Origin: Cephalotus follicularis
Lineage: Eukaryota; Streptophyta; Magnoliopsida; Oxalidales; Cephalotaceae
Reading direction: 5' to 3'
DNA length: 64,000 nucleotides
Assembly: GCA_001972305.1 (NCBI GenBank)
Contig: BDDD01005760.1
Span: 33,891-97,890 of the forward strand
Part shown: piece after piece, positions 12,813 to 23,706 of the stretch
Numbering within the stretch: position 1 is the stretch's first letter
Layout of the letters: every line of letters starts with the position of its first letter
Translations under genes and position numbers: made by a program
Notes under the pieces: generated by a model
Database searches by the model: none
Seen by the model: only the letters and a program-made list of their open reading frames with translations
Told to the model about the DNA's origin: nothing

Positions 12813-13846
12813 TCTTCCTCGTGACATGACGAACCAGTAACAATTTCACCACAATAACATGCAATCCAACATGTATAAAGCCCAGAAAACTGACATGCAA
12901 CATCATATTACACATCCAGTACAACATGGCATCCTTTTAGTGATCAAAACCAGTTCAAGAGGCCTAGCAATCTATGCATAAACATCACTGAACAAACACC
13001 AAATATTGAACACAAAATACAATTATGGCTTCCCCTACCTTTGGCCTCAAGTTAGAAGCCGAAAGTCCACCTCTTTTAGTATCAAATCAGTCACTTTGAG
13101 TCCCCAGGTTCGGTCTGTAAGATCCTTGGTTCGCTCCACAGTCGTTGTCCAAGATCCAAGTTCTCCCTTGCTCAACAATGGAGTTTGAGCTTTCCTCCCT
13201 CTAATTTTTTCTGCTCTCATTCACTCTTTGTCTTACTCTCAGCCTCTGGTTTCTTCTTCTATCAGTAACAACCGAGAGGAAGGTGAGAGGGTCAACTTTT
13301 ATGCAGATTTCGTCTTGTTTCATCTACATATGCCCACCAGTTCAAGTCTCTCTCCTTCATGCAAGCTTGACGCAACAGGTGTTGCATTCTTCCTCCTCAT
13401 AGGCCATGCACTCAGAGATTCTTTCTCTCTTCAGTGCTTTTCAAGTCCTTGTAACTCAGGGAATCTCAGTGCATGAATAACACGTCATAAAACGCATTTG
13501 AAGGCACTTGAAGAGTGGCATGAACATGACTCTGTGCGCCATGTCTGTCTGCTTTTTATGTATATCAGACCCACGACGCAAAGCGTCGACGTTTACATGT
13601 AGGCGTCAACGCTTATGTGTTTGAATTAAGCGCGCGTTTTAATTGCTTAGGTGTCGACGCTTTAGCCTCAAAACTATGTCGTTTTGACTTAATCTTACAC
13701 TTTATCATTTCCTTAACATTTCCTCTTCCAAAATCGACATTGGAAAACATCATCAAAGTCGGGAATTTCATTATTCTCATTAATTCCATGATAAGGTCAC
13801 ATCGGAATTTAAATTATTACGATGCATGAAATTCCTGGGCATTACA

Positions 13847-14322
13847 AGATATTTCTATCAAACTTCCAAAAATAATTTTTGATTTTATACGTAAAAGAAT
13901 ATTCAATCTTCTTAATGCACAAGTTATAAACTTCCATCATAGATAGGTCTCTCAACTCATAAGCTCCATAATATCTTCTAAATTTAAAATGCTCCAATGA
14001 TTTGTCTCTTCCTAACCTCAAATAATCCCCGTTAATTTCTTGAAAAAAACTAAAACTCCAAATCATGGACATTTTATTTAAACATATTCGATTGAAAAAT
14101 CTATAAATCTTCAATATCAGGACTTTTTATTACCACTAACATAATATTCTCTTTCTTGCATAACCTCAAAACCATATTTTAATACAATGGAACTCATCAA
14201 GTCATCTATAAGGAATACGTCCTACCGATAATTGACAACCTATGTCGAATCTCGTTTTGTAATTCGTCTCTAAACTTCTAATGCCTCAACGTCTCGTCTG
14301 TTACTCAAAAGGAGACATACTA
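13847..14322. other. AT-rich flank, no gene
   Basis: AT-rich sequence between two LTR insertions, probably continuous with 10086-11300. A 90-codon minus-strand open frame (13842-14114) has no recognisable features and crosses the LTR end. Confidence 0.35.
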
Positions 14323-14589
14323 TGTCACGCCCCGAATCGTGGGATGGGCCCCACGACTCGACACGTGGCAATCCGTACAATCATCATAAAAATAAGCGTA
14401 AAATTTAAAACTTAATAAATAAAATCAAAATCCTTTATTTATTGTGTGGATTACAGACCCAGTTCAAAACATATTAATTACATCATCATGAACCAGAATA
14501 AAATAAAATAAATACATAATTTATTTCTGCAATTTATCCACGGAAGCGTACTGTCGAGGAGGAGAACTTACTGTACTTTTTAAATTCGC

Positions 14590-14760
14590 CCTTTGCTCAC
14601 CTGCTCTGACGGTTCACCCTTTGGATCACCAGCTCTGGCGGAATTCACCTTTAGGTTCACCACTAGCGGATTCGCCCGAGGATCACCTGCCTCGCGGTAT
14701 TCACCCCTTAGGTTCACCTGCTCGGCGGAATTCTCCCTAGTCGGGCTCACCAGCTTGGTA
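14590..14760. repeat. Degenerate short repeats in family 3 LTR
   Basis: Four to five imperfect copies of a unit of roughly 34 bp built from 'CACC(C)TTTAGGTTCACC' and 'CTCGGCGGAATTC'-like words, near the inferred 3' splice site end of the LTR. Confidence 0.55.
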
Positions 14761-16540
14761 TTATCCTTAAATTCCTTTCACCCATTTCTATTCATTTATT
14801 TATTCTTTACAAAATCATTCTTCAAATTCTTCCCCTTGTAAGCATAGTAAAACGCCACTGAAATACAAATGAAACGCATGCATTGGTAATTCCTCAAAAC
14901 GCACCGTACGGCTTTCACTTAAATCCCTTCTTCTTCTTCGTTGTTTGCATGCAGGCGTGACATTTAAATATTGGCGCCAATTCATCTTCGTCTTCCCTCC
15001 TCCTAGGGCCATGGCGCTTAACACAGCACACTTAAGACGCACGACAGTGGACGAGGATGACCACGGCACTTTGTCCTCGGAAGTTTGGCGTTATTACAGT
15101 GGACCAGCTTCGTGAGTGCAGGTCGACCATGGCGCCCTGCAATGGTGCGTTCTCGGACAGAGCAGAGGAGAGTGCAAGGCGCCTTCGTGGGGAGCTCTGG
15201 CGCTTCTTCATGCTTGGGACGCATGGACTTGCTTCCTCGGACACCTGGGATTAATGCTTCCTTGGCAGCGTCCTCGGAACGGTGCTGGCGCATCTCTCAC
15301 GTTGTGGCAGAGAGCGATGTGCATGGCAGAGGAGAAGGACGTCCTCTGCGCACGGTGTCCTCAGTGCCTTGGGTCCTCTGCTCCTATGCTCGATCGGTGG
15401 CACCTCGGCGGGTCACCTCGGCGCTTTAGTTCCTCAAGCATGAATCCATGGACTTGCAGAGGAGGGGACACCTGCAGAGGACAATGGCGTCCTCTGCACT
15501 TGCGTTCTCGGGCATTCACAGGATGGAACGTGCGCATAGGAGTAAGGTATCCTCTGCACTTGGCACCTCAGCATCTTTACGGTGGGAGCTCGACACCATT
15601 GCATGCACAGGACGCATGCAGTGCACGGTGGCGAGCTCGGCTAGGCATCCTCAGCAGTGTGTTTTCTACACTCGCGTTGGTGCTTCCTCTGCTTTCCACA
15701 GGCATGCACATGACGCACGACGCTGCATGTTGCTCAGCGCATCACGTCAGCACGCCCGATAGTGCCCAGCATTATAGCATCTCGGTGTATAACGATGGCA
15801 CCTCGGACGCATGTTGTTGGTTCCTCGGGTGTTGCCACTGGTTCCTTGCACAATGGCAGCAGCTCATTGTCTCTAACGTTGGTAACGAGGTTCGGGTATG
15901 GTAGAGGAGCATGACCAGTAAAGCTCAACACCCACCACTCCTCTGCATGTGGTGTCCCCCACAAGTACACTGTTTATGTGACAGTGGCGCACGAAACGGT
16001 AGAGGAAGGTAACCACGTGCAAGGCTCATTGTTTGCATACATAGGGGAGCAAAATGCAATTTGGCAGAGGAGAAAGCCTTGTATTCTACCTCTTCATTTT
16101 CTCTTTACAATCATAATATATGCATATACAAAGATTCAACAATAACCCTTGACACAGGACAAGCAACAATGACAATATACCTATCAAGCAGACAATAGAA
16201 TGCAGAGAAGACAAACATTAACACATAACAATCCACACACACAATATGCTGGTAGGTACTCAGGTATAGAGCAACCTACCTGGAGATGGTTGGGAACGGA
16301 GATCGTCTTCTTGCTCCTCAGTTCCTGGACTTCCTCTCTTGCCAAGGACTCCCACACTTCCAATCGTCTCTTCCCTTTTCTCTTGCTTCCAAAATGTTTC
16401 TTGCATGTTTTTCCCCAAGGCTGAGAGTGAGGGCTTTTATAGGAAGGAGAGAAAATGGAGACAAGAATTATCCAGAGTTTTTCATTTCTTTGTCTCTTCC
16501 TCTCAATTTTCCAACAACCCGTCCCCACTCTCACACACTC

Positions 16541-16548
16541 CTTTTATA
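16541..16548 (-). promoter_or_regulatory. TATA box of family 3 LTR
   Basis: On the minus strand the sequence reads GTATAAAAGGAG, a near-ideal plant TATA box, with an ATTGG (inverted CCAAT) word just upstream. It lies about 330 bp inside the LTR's right end, as expected for the U3 of a minus-sense LTR. The strong 5' splice site CAG|GTAGGT follows about 265 bp downstream. Confidence 0.6.
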
Positions 16549-16878
16549 CTTGCCAATAGAAGCCTCTGGAATTCTCATGAGAATTCAAATGGACAAAGGC
16601 TGCTAATTTGGGCTCAGGGCTGCCTTCTACACAAATCTCCTCCTTTTAACCTTTAAGTCCAATTATAAAATACCTACATTAATCTTGGCCCAATCACCTT
16701 ATGCTTTATTGATTTCGGCCCAAATAAAATAAATCAATTCTTAAGCCCATAATTTATATCCCATTAAGGCCCAAATAAATACATAATAAATTCGGGTCCA
16801 GCCCAAAAAGTGAGAAAATAATTATAAGGCCCAATAACAATTATTAATCATATTTTTATAATATTTAGGGCTCTTACA

Positions 16879-17407
16879 TACTATGATGATTGCCTAAACC
16901 TCTAGTAACAATTCGTCACTGTCAATAATTCATCATTATCATGTTACCCTAGAACATTTGTAAGAACCTTAAAATAATTTCTCCGATGCATTTGAGGTGC
17001 TCTGTCGCATACATCATGCCTTAATAGCTTATAACGTCTAGAGTAGCTAAGCAATGGCCCGCTAAAACTCTAGTTCAGATACATAAATTAATAAAGGGTT
17101 ATTAAAAAGGTGATATCCTTACGGCTAACTCGGCCGCTACCCAAACGGAGGTAGTATGCTAGAATACCTCCGGTCTTAAGGTCTCTAGCCCTACATCTGC
17201 CGTCTATTTATGTCCCACTGTGGACCCGTCTCCCTGACCACGAGGCATGCTACCAGACACATGACACTCACATATAAATGCCTATATGCAATGTATAATA
17301 TGCATGACTTTAAAAAAAAAAAACGTTTTCCCTTTTCTTCAACATCTTGAAAACACTTCACTTTAAAAGTGTGTACAACCTAAAACCAAAAGCGCTGATA
17401 CAAAAAT
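16879..17407. other. Repeat-like sequence, no gene
   Basis: Right flank of the family 3 LTR and left flank of LTR C. It shares the compositional style of the long LTRs but no terminus or coding domain is seen. Confidence 0.3.
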
Positions 17408-17943
17408 TGTCACACCCGTCCTGACCGAGACGAACGTGGCTATCACGTGGCAAGTCCCCATCCGAAAACCTCCACGTGATAACTTAAACCGTTTAGGAAA
17501 CCAAATAATCGAATTTAAAAAGGCATAAAGTTGATTTTTTTTCAAAAACTTGAAATTAATTATAACTCTTAAATTTTAAAAAAAATCGGGCATGTAGTAT
17601 CCGTTTATCGGACTATGCCCCCTGTAAAGAAAAACACAGTTGATATAGTGGGCTTAACCCTCAGTAAATCACAACTAAAATTGAAAAGATGCATGGGTTG
17701 GGCTCCGCCTCAATCATATTATCAAAACATAACTCATAAATAATAAATAGGGATCAGCCCTTCAAAACCAAACTATAAAAATATTTATATAAAAACATAA
17801 AAAGGCATAATTTAAATGATGGTGTCATGAATGATGTGCACGTGTTGAAACCTCTGGTAGTCAGGCTCTCATGGTCCAATATCTATTGAAACAGACATGC
17901 ATCCATCTTGTTATTATCTGAAAGGGGAAAAGACGAGGGGTCT

Positions 17944-18156
17944 TTCGGAAGTGTAGTATCCACACCTTTGGTTGATATTATCTTGATTGTGGTATTATCC
18001 ACACTCCCGAAACAGACATGCATCCATCTTGATAGTTGGAATTAAAATGAGATAGTACCACAATCAACTAAAGGTACCCTATTTCAACATATTTACCATA
18101 CAAAACCATTATTACTCCATATATATCTACATCTCATTTTAATTCTAACTATCAAG
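17944..18156. mobile_element. Foldback/MITE-like nested inverted repeats
   Basis: Two nested foldbacks are visible. The outer right one pairs 18028-18052 (CTTGATAGTTGGAATTAAAA and on) with 18132-18156, 24 of 25 positions complementary. Inside and to the left, ACCTTTGGTTGAT..TGTGGTA (17964-17997) pairs with ACCACAATCAACTAAAGGT (18057-18075), and TTTCGGAAGTGT (17943) pairs with ACACTCCCGAAA (18001). A 23-bp word GAAACAGACATGCATCCATC.. occurs at about 17888 and again at 18009. It sits where LTR C should have its 3' splice region, so it is an insertion or local rearrangement. No transposase. Confidence 0.55.
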
Positions 18157-18839
18157 CATAAACATAATAACAATCCCGTATGTCCCCTTGCATACATGTG
18201 ATGCTGGCCGGAGCTGCCAGTAAAATAGTGCTTGTGCTCGTGGTCTACCTCTAGCGACCCAACTACTACTGGGCTGGTGGATCGGGTGGGTCGTAAACTG
18301 AAAAATATGATTATGAGGGGGTTAGTCCAAATGACTAAGTGAGTTGGGATAAATCATTCCCTGTTGCATCCATACAAGTAACTGGATGCACTGAATGAGA
18401 AAATATATCATAGCCAATTGATTATACCACAATAAAAGAAAATGTATATAAGGATTTCAATCTCATCAAGGTACCATGAAAGGAGGTACAAAACTCAACA
18501 AAGAAGATAAATACATAATGACAACAAAATCCACTGAATAAACTCGATACTCAAATAAGAGCTCCGCAGACGTCAATAAAATCCACGTTAATATCATAGC
18601 ACATAAGAACATCAAAGTTTACGGAGGTGATCAACAACCAAGAATCAAGGAATATGCCCAATAAATCATAACATCTGGAGAGGCTGGTACCACTATAATG
18701 CTATTATATCTCATATCTTCATCACATATAATGTCATCATATCTCATATATCGTCATATACCATGACATCGTGATATAGCAACTGCAGTAATAATCTCAG
18801 CTGTTAGGCTACAGGATGTGTACATCATCTTTCATGCAT

Positions 18840-19198
18840 AACTCCTACTTAGCCAAGTGAGGACAACGGCTAATACCTACAATTTCATATTGAAGTGAAG
18901 GATTGCACGTGTTGCTGAAGCTATACTTGGAGGCTTCTGTTTTAAGGTTGTTAATTGGAATGTGAATTTGTATTGTAATAATCATACTCCGTTCCGTTAT
19001 AATTACATTTTCCATAAGTAAATTATAAATTGTGTTGTAATGAATTAAGCATGTAGTATGGGTTGCATGCGAATACTTAAAATAATCCAGTATATTGAAT
19101 GCTTCCGTAAGGTTTTAAATTTTTTAGTATTATTTTAATGCTGGATTATTAACTGATAACTATATATATATGTTGTTAATCGAAAACAGGGTGTGACA
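18840..19198. other. AT-rich segment replacing part of LTR C
   Basis: Family 1 homology stops after 'catctttcatgca' (about 18838) and resumes at 'gacagtcccacataac' (about 19199), with about 280 bp of the usual block missing. The inserted segment ends AACAGGGTGTGACA, which looks like the 3' terminus of a plus-sense LTR, so it may be the end of another long LTR left by recombination. Confidence 0.45.
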
Positions 19199-19763
19199 GA
19201 CAGTCCCACATAACACCCCATCATACACCAATGGGTCTGCTAAGGAGAGTTGGGCATGGGATGTATACCTCACCATCGACCGATATCACAAGCCACAAAT
19301 CACATGGTATCCAGCATTAGAGTACCAATCAGGATAATACATATCATGGGAAGGTGACATCGTCACCCAGAGCCAAAGCACTCATATGCTCGGCAACCAT
19401 ATCACAATCATAAAAGATGATCAACCTAGTCACATACCGGATTCAAATCCCGACCCACAATCATATAACATGAACACAAAAGGGCACATAACAAACAAGA
19501 ATCATAAGACAATGGAATAGAGAAAGGGAATATCCTACTCACAGATTTACTGCAATCCTCTACCATGAACTAGCCTCTTGATGCTCTAGATCAGATACCG
19601 GATCCAAGTCTTAATGTACTAGAAGAATGGATGAGAATAACTTATAAACTCGATTTCTTGAAGGATTCTTGAAAAAGAAGTGGAATGCTTGGAGAAAGTG
19701 AAGTTCGGCCAACACAAAGAATGAAGAGAGCCCTCAACCCCAAAATTTTGTATACCATCTGTG

Positions 19764-19772
19764 TATATATAT
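19764..19772 (-). promoter_or_regulatory. TATA-like box and GTCTGCTC repeats of LTR C
   Basis: A TATATATAT run lies about 365 bp inside the right LTR end. Directly upstream in sense direction (19853-20040) are about ten copies of an (A)GGTCTGCTC / AGTCTGCTC word, arranged like U3 enhancer repeats. Promoter activity is inferred from position only. Confidence 0.4.
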
Positions 19773-20138
19773 GAGTATGAAGAGCATTCTAGAGTTTTGG
19801 AGAATTTGAGATTTAATGGGCCGAAATTTTGGGCTTAAGAAAACATGTCCCATTCCAGGTCTGCTCAAACTAGGCACTTCCTGGTCGGCTCACAGCTTGT
19901 CCTAGGTCTGCTCATCCTAGACAAAGTCTGCTCCCAGGTTTGCTCATCCTAGACCAAGTCTGCTCTACAAAGACCAGTTCTGCTCCTAGGTCCGATCTGC
20001 TCTGCTCTGCCCTAGTCTGGTCTGGTCTGCTCTGGTCTAATTAATCACAAAAGTCTCATGAATTTTTATAAATGGTATGCACACATAAAAGTATAGACTT
20101 AAATGATTATACTCTAAAAAATGACACAGGGTATTACA

Positions 20139-21147
20139 CCCCACCCCTTACGATAGGTACATGTAAACGGCACGTACCCCATCCTTTTCAATGGGTGTAC
20201 ATGTAAGAAATATCATAAGGGTACCAGCATCAGAATATAAACACAATATCACATATCATAATGATAAACATAAGGGAATGTGACATTGTCACCCAGAGTC
20301 AGAGCACTCATATGCCGTCCGATAAGTAAGTAACGGATGCCTTGCTGCACTCACACTCAGCATCCCATCATAGACCAATGGTATGCTGCAGATGCGGGCT
20401 ATGGAAGCCTGTGGCAGTCCCACATAACACCCCATCATAGAAAATAGGTCTGCTAAGGAGAGTTGGGCATCGAACGTGCACCTCACCCTCTACCGATATC
20501 ACAATCATGGAAAAAGATCAACACAATCATGTACGAGATACAAATCCCAAACACTATCATATCTCAGGAATACGAAAGGGCACATATCAATAAAGAATTT
20601 TGACGACAATAGAATAGAGGAAGAGAATGTCTCACTCACTGAATTATGAAAATCTACTATCGCGGACCAGCCCCTCAATGCTCTGGATCAGATACCGGAT
20701 CCGCATCTACAATGCCATCACATTAATGTCTCATTAATCACGTCTCCTATGCTTATACACATGAGATGCATGAGATGCATGTATGAGCTGCCTTATGCAT
20801 TAAGATGCCATCTTTGCCCGATTCCCCCCAATTAACACCTAACGACTCATTATACCATTTACCTTATTTCATAATTATACTTATTACTCTCATTATCATA
20901 TAACTCCTTCTTGCAACTGATTTGTATTAATGCACCACTCATGTGCACACACTATTATATAATCACTTCTTTACCATTTCCAAATCATCACTGTGGTTAA
21001 CTATCATTCACATACACCATATTTATTAAACAATATCAACTCTTTCCATACTAATGAATTCACTCTTACTCATCATTTTTAAATCACACCACTACACCAT
21101 CAAGTTCATTAAAACACTTCAACAACCTATGAACACATACAAGCCAA

Positions 21148-21181
<34 letters not shown>

Positions 21182-21257
21182 GATATAACATTAGAATCTT
21201 AAATCCAGCAACATAATCATGTTCTCTACTTACTGACACATGCTCTAACATCCTTAA
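20139..21257 (-). repeat. Partial family 1 long LTR (F)
   Basis: Starts inside the family: 'acgataggtacatgtaaacgg' matches about 3127 of LTR A. It runs through the conserved CATCATAGAC block (20340-20480) and the minus-strand 5' splice site GTGAGT (20639-20634), then AT-rich sequence with (TA)n at about 21160-21180. No left terminus. It is probably the remainder of a copy joined to LTR C. No gene. Confidence 0.5.
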
Positions 21258-22609
21258 TGTTGGAGTTAGGTGTCCTTACAATCCAAGAAGGGGCATAATG
21301 GGTGTACACATTTGATTGGAATAATCCATGCAAGCCAATGGTTGGCTGCATGTATGTACTTTACACTCTTATCCTACGTTCTAAGTTCCAGTTATGTTCA
21401 ATTGGGCATATATATTCACAATGGAAAACCGGCTATATGTAATATCCTAAATCGTCAAAAGTGGATCAGTTGATCATAATGTCAACTGATTACACATATA
21501 GTGCCCTGCCATGGAGAGGTTGGATCTCATACCTAGAAAGGTAATGAGAATGAGATCCTTAGTCCCTTCAGACAGAAGTTCTAAGTCATAGGTTCACTTT
21601 CTGGGTAATAGATGAACCGCAAAGATTTTTCGTATTATGCTTGCTCCCTCATATGGAGGACGGCTTCTCTCATTGCTGTTTGGATAGCATTAAAGCTGAT
21701 GCGGGGTATATGCATGAGCATAATACTGAACCGACCCACCATAGGTGACCTATCTGGATGGACATTACCCTTGTCGACAGGATCCCTATTGTCTTCGGTG
21801 GTGTATAGTCTATGGTGACTAGTAGGTCTTAGCCTACTTTGTATCCTTAGAACTGAGCGGCTGGCATGCGTTGTGCAGTGACCGCATGACTTTGATTTCT
21901 GCCTTCCCCAGCACTAGCCACATGCTGGCAAAAGGGTTGCCTTTGGGTCATGTGGAAGCTGGTTGAGACGTATGGGTTGAGTGCGCAATATGAAATCGTC
22001 ACACCCGTAATGATGGATGAATGGCTCTATATGATCTTGACCATTTCTGACTGAAAGACCTGGCCAGGCTTAGGCGGACTGGATATCGGGTGATTCCAGG
22101 GAGGTCCGCCAAAGTCACAATGTGTTCACAGATTTATAAGGTCGCGGTATTTCTATGGTGGACATTTAATCCATACCCTAGTCCGTTGTAGTAGCCAATA
22201 CTGATGAGGGACACATGAAACATATGCCGAAGACAGGCTTAAAGCACTGGCTATCTGGCTAACGATTGATAGAAGTTGTAATACACGAATCCGGGGGTGA
22301 TGAAAGCTCACACCGGGGCCATCTTGTGAATAGTCGAGAGGACTATTAGGATGGTCGTACCAGAACTCGGGATGTTGTGAGAAATTTATCAGCATACTGG
22401 ATAATGACTGAGCTTTCCGGGACCCGCCTGACTTTGAACAGGTTGACATGTGAGAGACACATGTCATTTAGTTAAAGGATAACATCAGGGAGATGTTACT
22501 TTGCTAGTGAGTATTTCATTTACTGGATATAGGTCCATGCAATGCCACGATAAAATCTCTAAGCAGAGGATTGAAATGTTAAAAGAGAGTGTCTCATCTT
22601 ATCTTAAGC

Positions 22610-22800
22610 GTTGACACCATGAAGAGCATGTGTTAACGCCATGAAAGGAAGATATTATCTCATCCTTTATCAGAGGCGTCAACGCCATGAAGAGCATGCG
22701 TTGACGCCATGATTGGAAGAGACAAAGCCCGTCTCATCTTATCTTTCACGTTGACGCCATGATAGGAAGAGACGCATGGCGTTGACGCCATGATGGGCTG
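22610..22800. repeat. GCGTTGACGCCATGA repeat cluster
   Basis: Six imperfect copies of (A/G)CGTTGACGCCATGA (about 22610, 22632, 22676, 22700, 22748 and 22781), partly grouped in pairs with GAAGAGCATG or GGAAGAGAC between them. The word contains the same GCGTYGACGC core found elsewhere in the window. Confidence 0.7.
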
Positions 22801-22915
22801 ATACACCGCACATGGCCAGCTTATCGGAAGTTGGTGAGAAATGGGAAGTGTGCTTACCAAGCCAAAGAATGGACTTTGAGCATTTAATGAGAGAGGACAA
22901 AAATAATACATGATG

Positions 22916-22923
22916 TATAAAAG
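22916..22923 (+). promoter_or_regulatory. TATA box of unit G
   Basis: TATAAAAG in a GATGTATAAAAGACAA context, about 115 bp downstream of the GCGTTGACGCCATGA cluster. A CT-rich leader with a (CT)n run near 22975 follows within 60 bp. Likely a retrotransposon U3 promoter. Confidence 0.5.
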
Positions 22924-23706
22924 ACAAAAGGTCTTACATCATAAAAACACACTTTTACTTTTCATCTTTCTCCTCTCTCTCTCTCTCTCTCTAAAAGGCC
23001 GTGCTCTCTCTTTCTTCTTCCTGTCTCATCATTCTATAGACATCGACGCCAATAACTGCTGGATGAAGAAGAAACCATTTTCAACCATCCTTTCACCCCT
23101 CAAAGCTCATTATAGGTGGAGATAATTTGTTCCTTACGTCTTATCTTTATCTATAGAGTTTTAGTATAGGTTAAACACATAGACCTCCATCATTTTCTTC
23201 CTTATCTGTGGCTTAAGGAGGAGCTTGGAGATTCTTGGAGTTTTGGTATTAAAGTGATGAGGAAGCACTTGAAGGAATGAGCCATCACTTTGAGGTAATC
23301 AATTTCTTGTTTTCTTCTTTGTGTATTCGGATTGGGGCTAGGCCCAAGATGAATAAATATGTGTATTTCTTTGTCTTGTGTTGAATTGCATGTTATGGTA
23401 TATAGCATGTAATTTCAGGTTGTGGCTAGGGTTTGTCAACCTTAGCCGAACCCTTTTTTTTTGGAGTTAACCTTTGCAAACCCTTAGCGTTAGGGATTGC
23501 CTTGGTTCGGGTTTGTTGGTTCAAATTGCTAGGGTTTGTGTGTGTTACTCTAATGCAATTGCTTGTAATCAAAGTAAGGGTTAATGGCAACTCTTACTCC
23601 AAACCCGTTTCTCCCCAATGCTTGGATGGGTTAATTGGTTTGGTTAGATGCTCAATTACGGTTCCTTGGACAAAAATTGGGACAATTGTGGACATTGGTT
23701 AGGGTA

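Larger units (their letters stand above)
11301..13846 (-). repeat. Solo long LTR (family 2), imperfect TSD
   Basis: Begins TGCAACACCCCGC at 11301 and ends TGGGCATTACA at 13846, 2546 bp. The flanking pentamers are ATATA (11296-11300) and AGATA (13847-13851), one mismatch. In minus sense: U3 13846-13567 with GCGTCGACG motifs (13577-13668), a TATA-like stretch at about 13567-13555, 5' splice site AAAG|GTAGGG at about 13038, branch-like GGCTAAC at 11690-11684, and 3' splice site TTTACAG at about 11671. It holds two further motif clusters (AACAGTACAGTA and GCGTCGACGC) and no coding domain. Confidence 0.65.
14323..16878 (-). repeat. Solo long LTR (family 3) with perfect TSD
   Basis: Begins TGTCACGCCCCGAATCG at 14323 and ends TTTAGGGCTCTTACA at 16878, 2556 bp, with exact TSD TACTA (14318-14322 and 16879-16883). 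Sense is minus: TATA box 16548-16541, 5' splice site CAG|GTAGGT at 16279-16274, and pyrimidine tract plus CAG near 14553. Two motif-rich stretches lie inside: TTCACC/CTCGGCGGAATTC repeats (14590-14760) and a GC-rich segment with about 20 TCCTCGG/TCCTCTG words (15050-15900). The latter contains a 262-codon open frame (15116-15904) that looks like a by-product of high GC content. No gag/pol. Confidence 0.75.
17408..20138 (-). repeat. Long LTR C (family 1), internally rearranged
   Basis: Begins TGTCACACCCGTCC at 17408 and ends ACACAGGGTATTACA at 20138. The flanks (AAAAT on the left, CCCCA on the right) do not match, and the right flank is the interior of another family 1 copy, so the unit was probably joined by recombination. 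A foldback element is inserted at 17944-18156 and an unrelated 0.36-kb segment at 18840-19198 replaces part of the conserved block. In minus sense: TATA 19772-19764, 5' splice site GTGAGT 19542-19537, branch-like GGACTAACCCC and TTTTTCAG at about 18330-18298. Confidence 0.6.
21258..23706 (+). repeat. Plus-sense LTR-like unit (G), interrupted at 23707
   Basis: Begins TGTTGGAGTTAGGTGTCC at 21258, a copia/LTR-like start. It is non-coding, with a motif cluster GCGTTGACGCCATGA (22610-22800), then TATAAAAG (22916-22923), then a CT-rich leader and a candidate 5' splice site GAG|GTAATC at about 23296. The order U3 repeats, TATA, leader, splice donor mirrors the other long LTRs but on the plus strand. 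LTR D is inserted at 23707 and the unit resumes at 27677-27682. Class uncertain; the right terminus was not found. Confidence 0.4.

Noticed and set aside
15116..15904. 262-codon open frame on plus strand
   Set aside because: It lies in the GC-rich, motif-repeated part of a solo LTR. Composition is Trp/Cys/His-rich with no domain, and three frames are open there, so it is a composition effect.
22610..22800. CRISPR-like direct repeats
   Set aside because: Repeats are only about 15 bp, irregularly spaced and degenerate, in a plant retrotransposon context.
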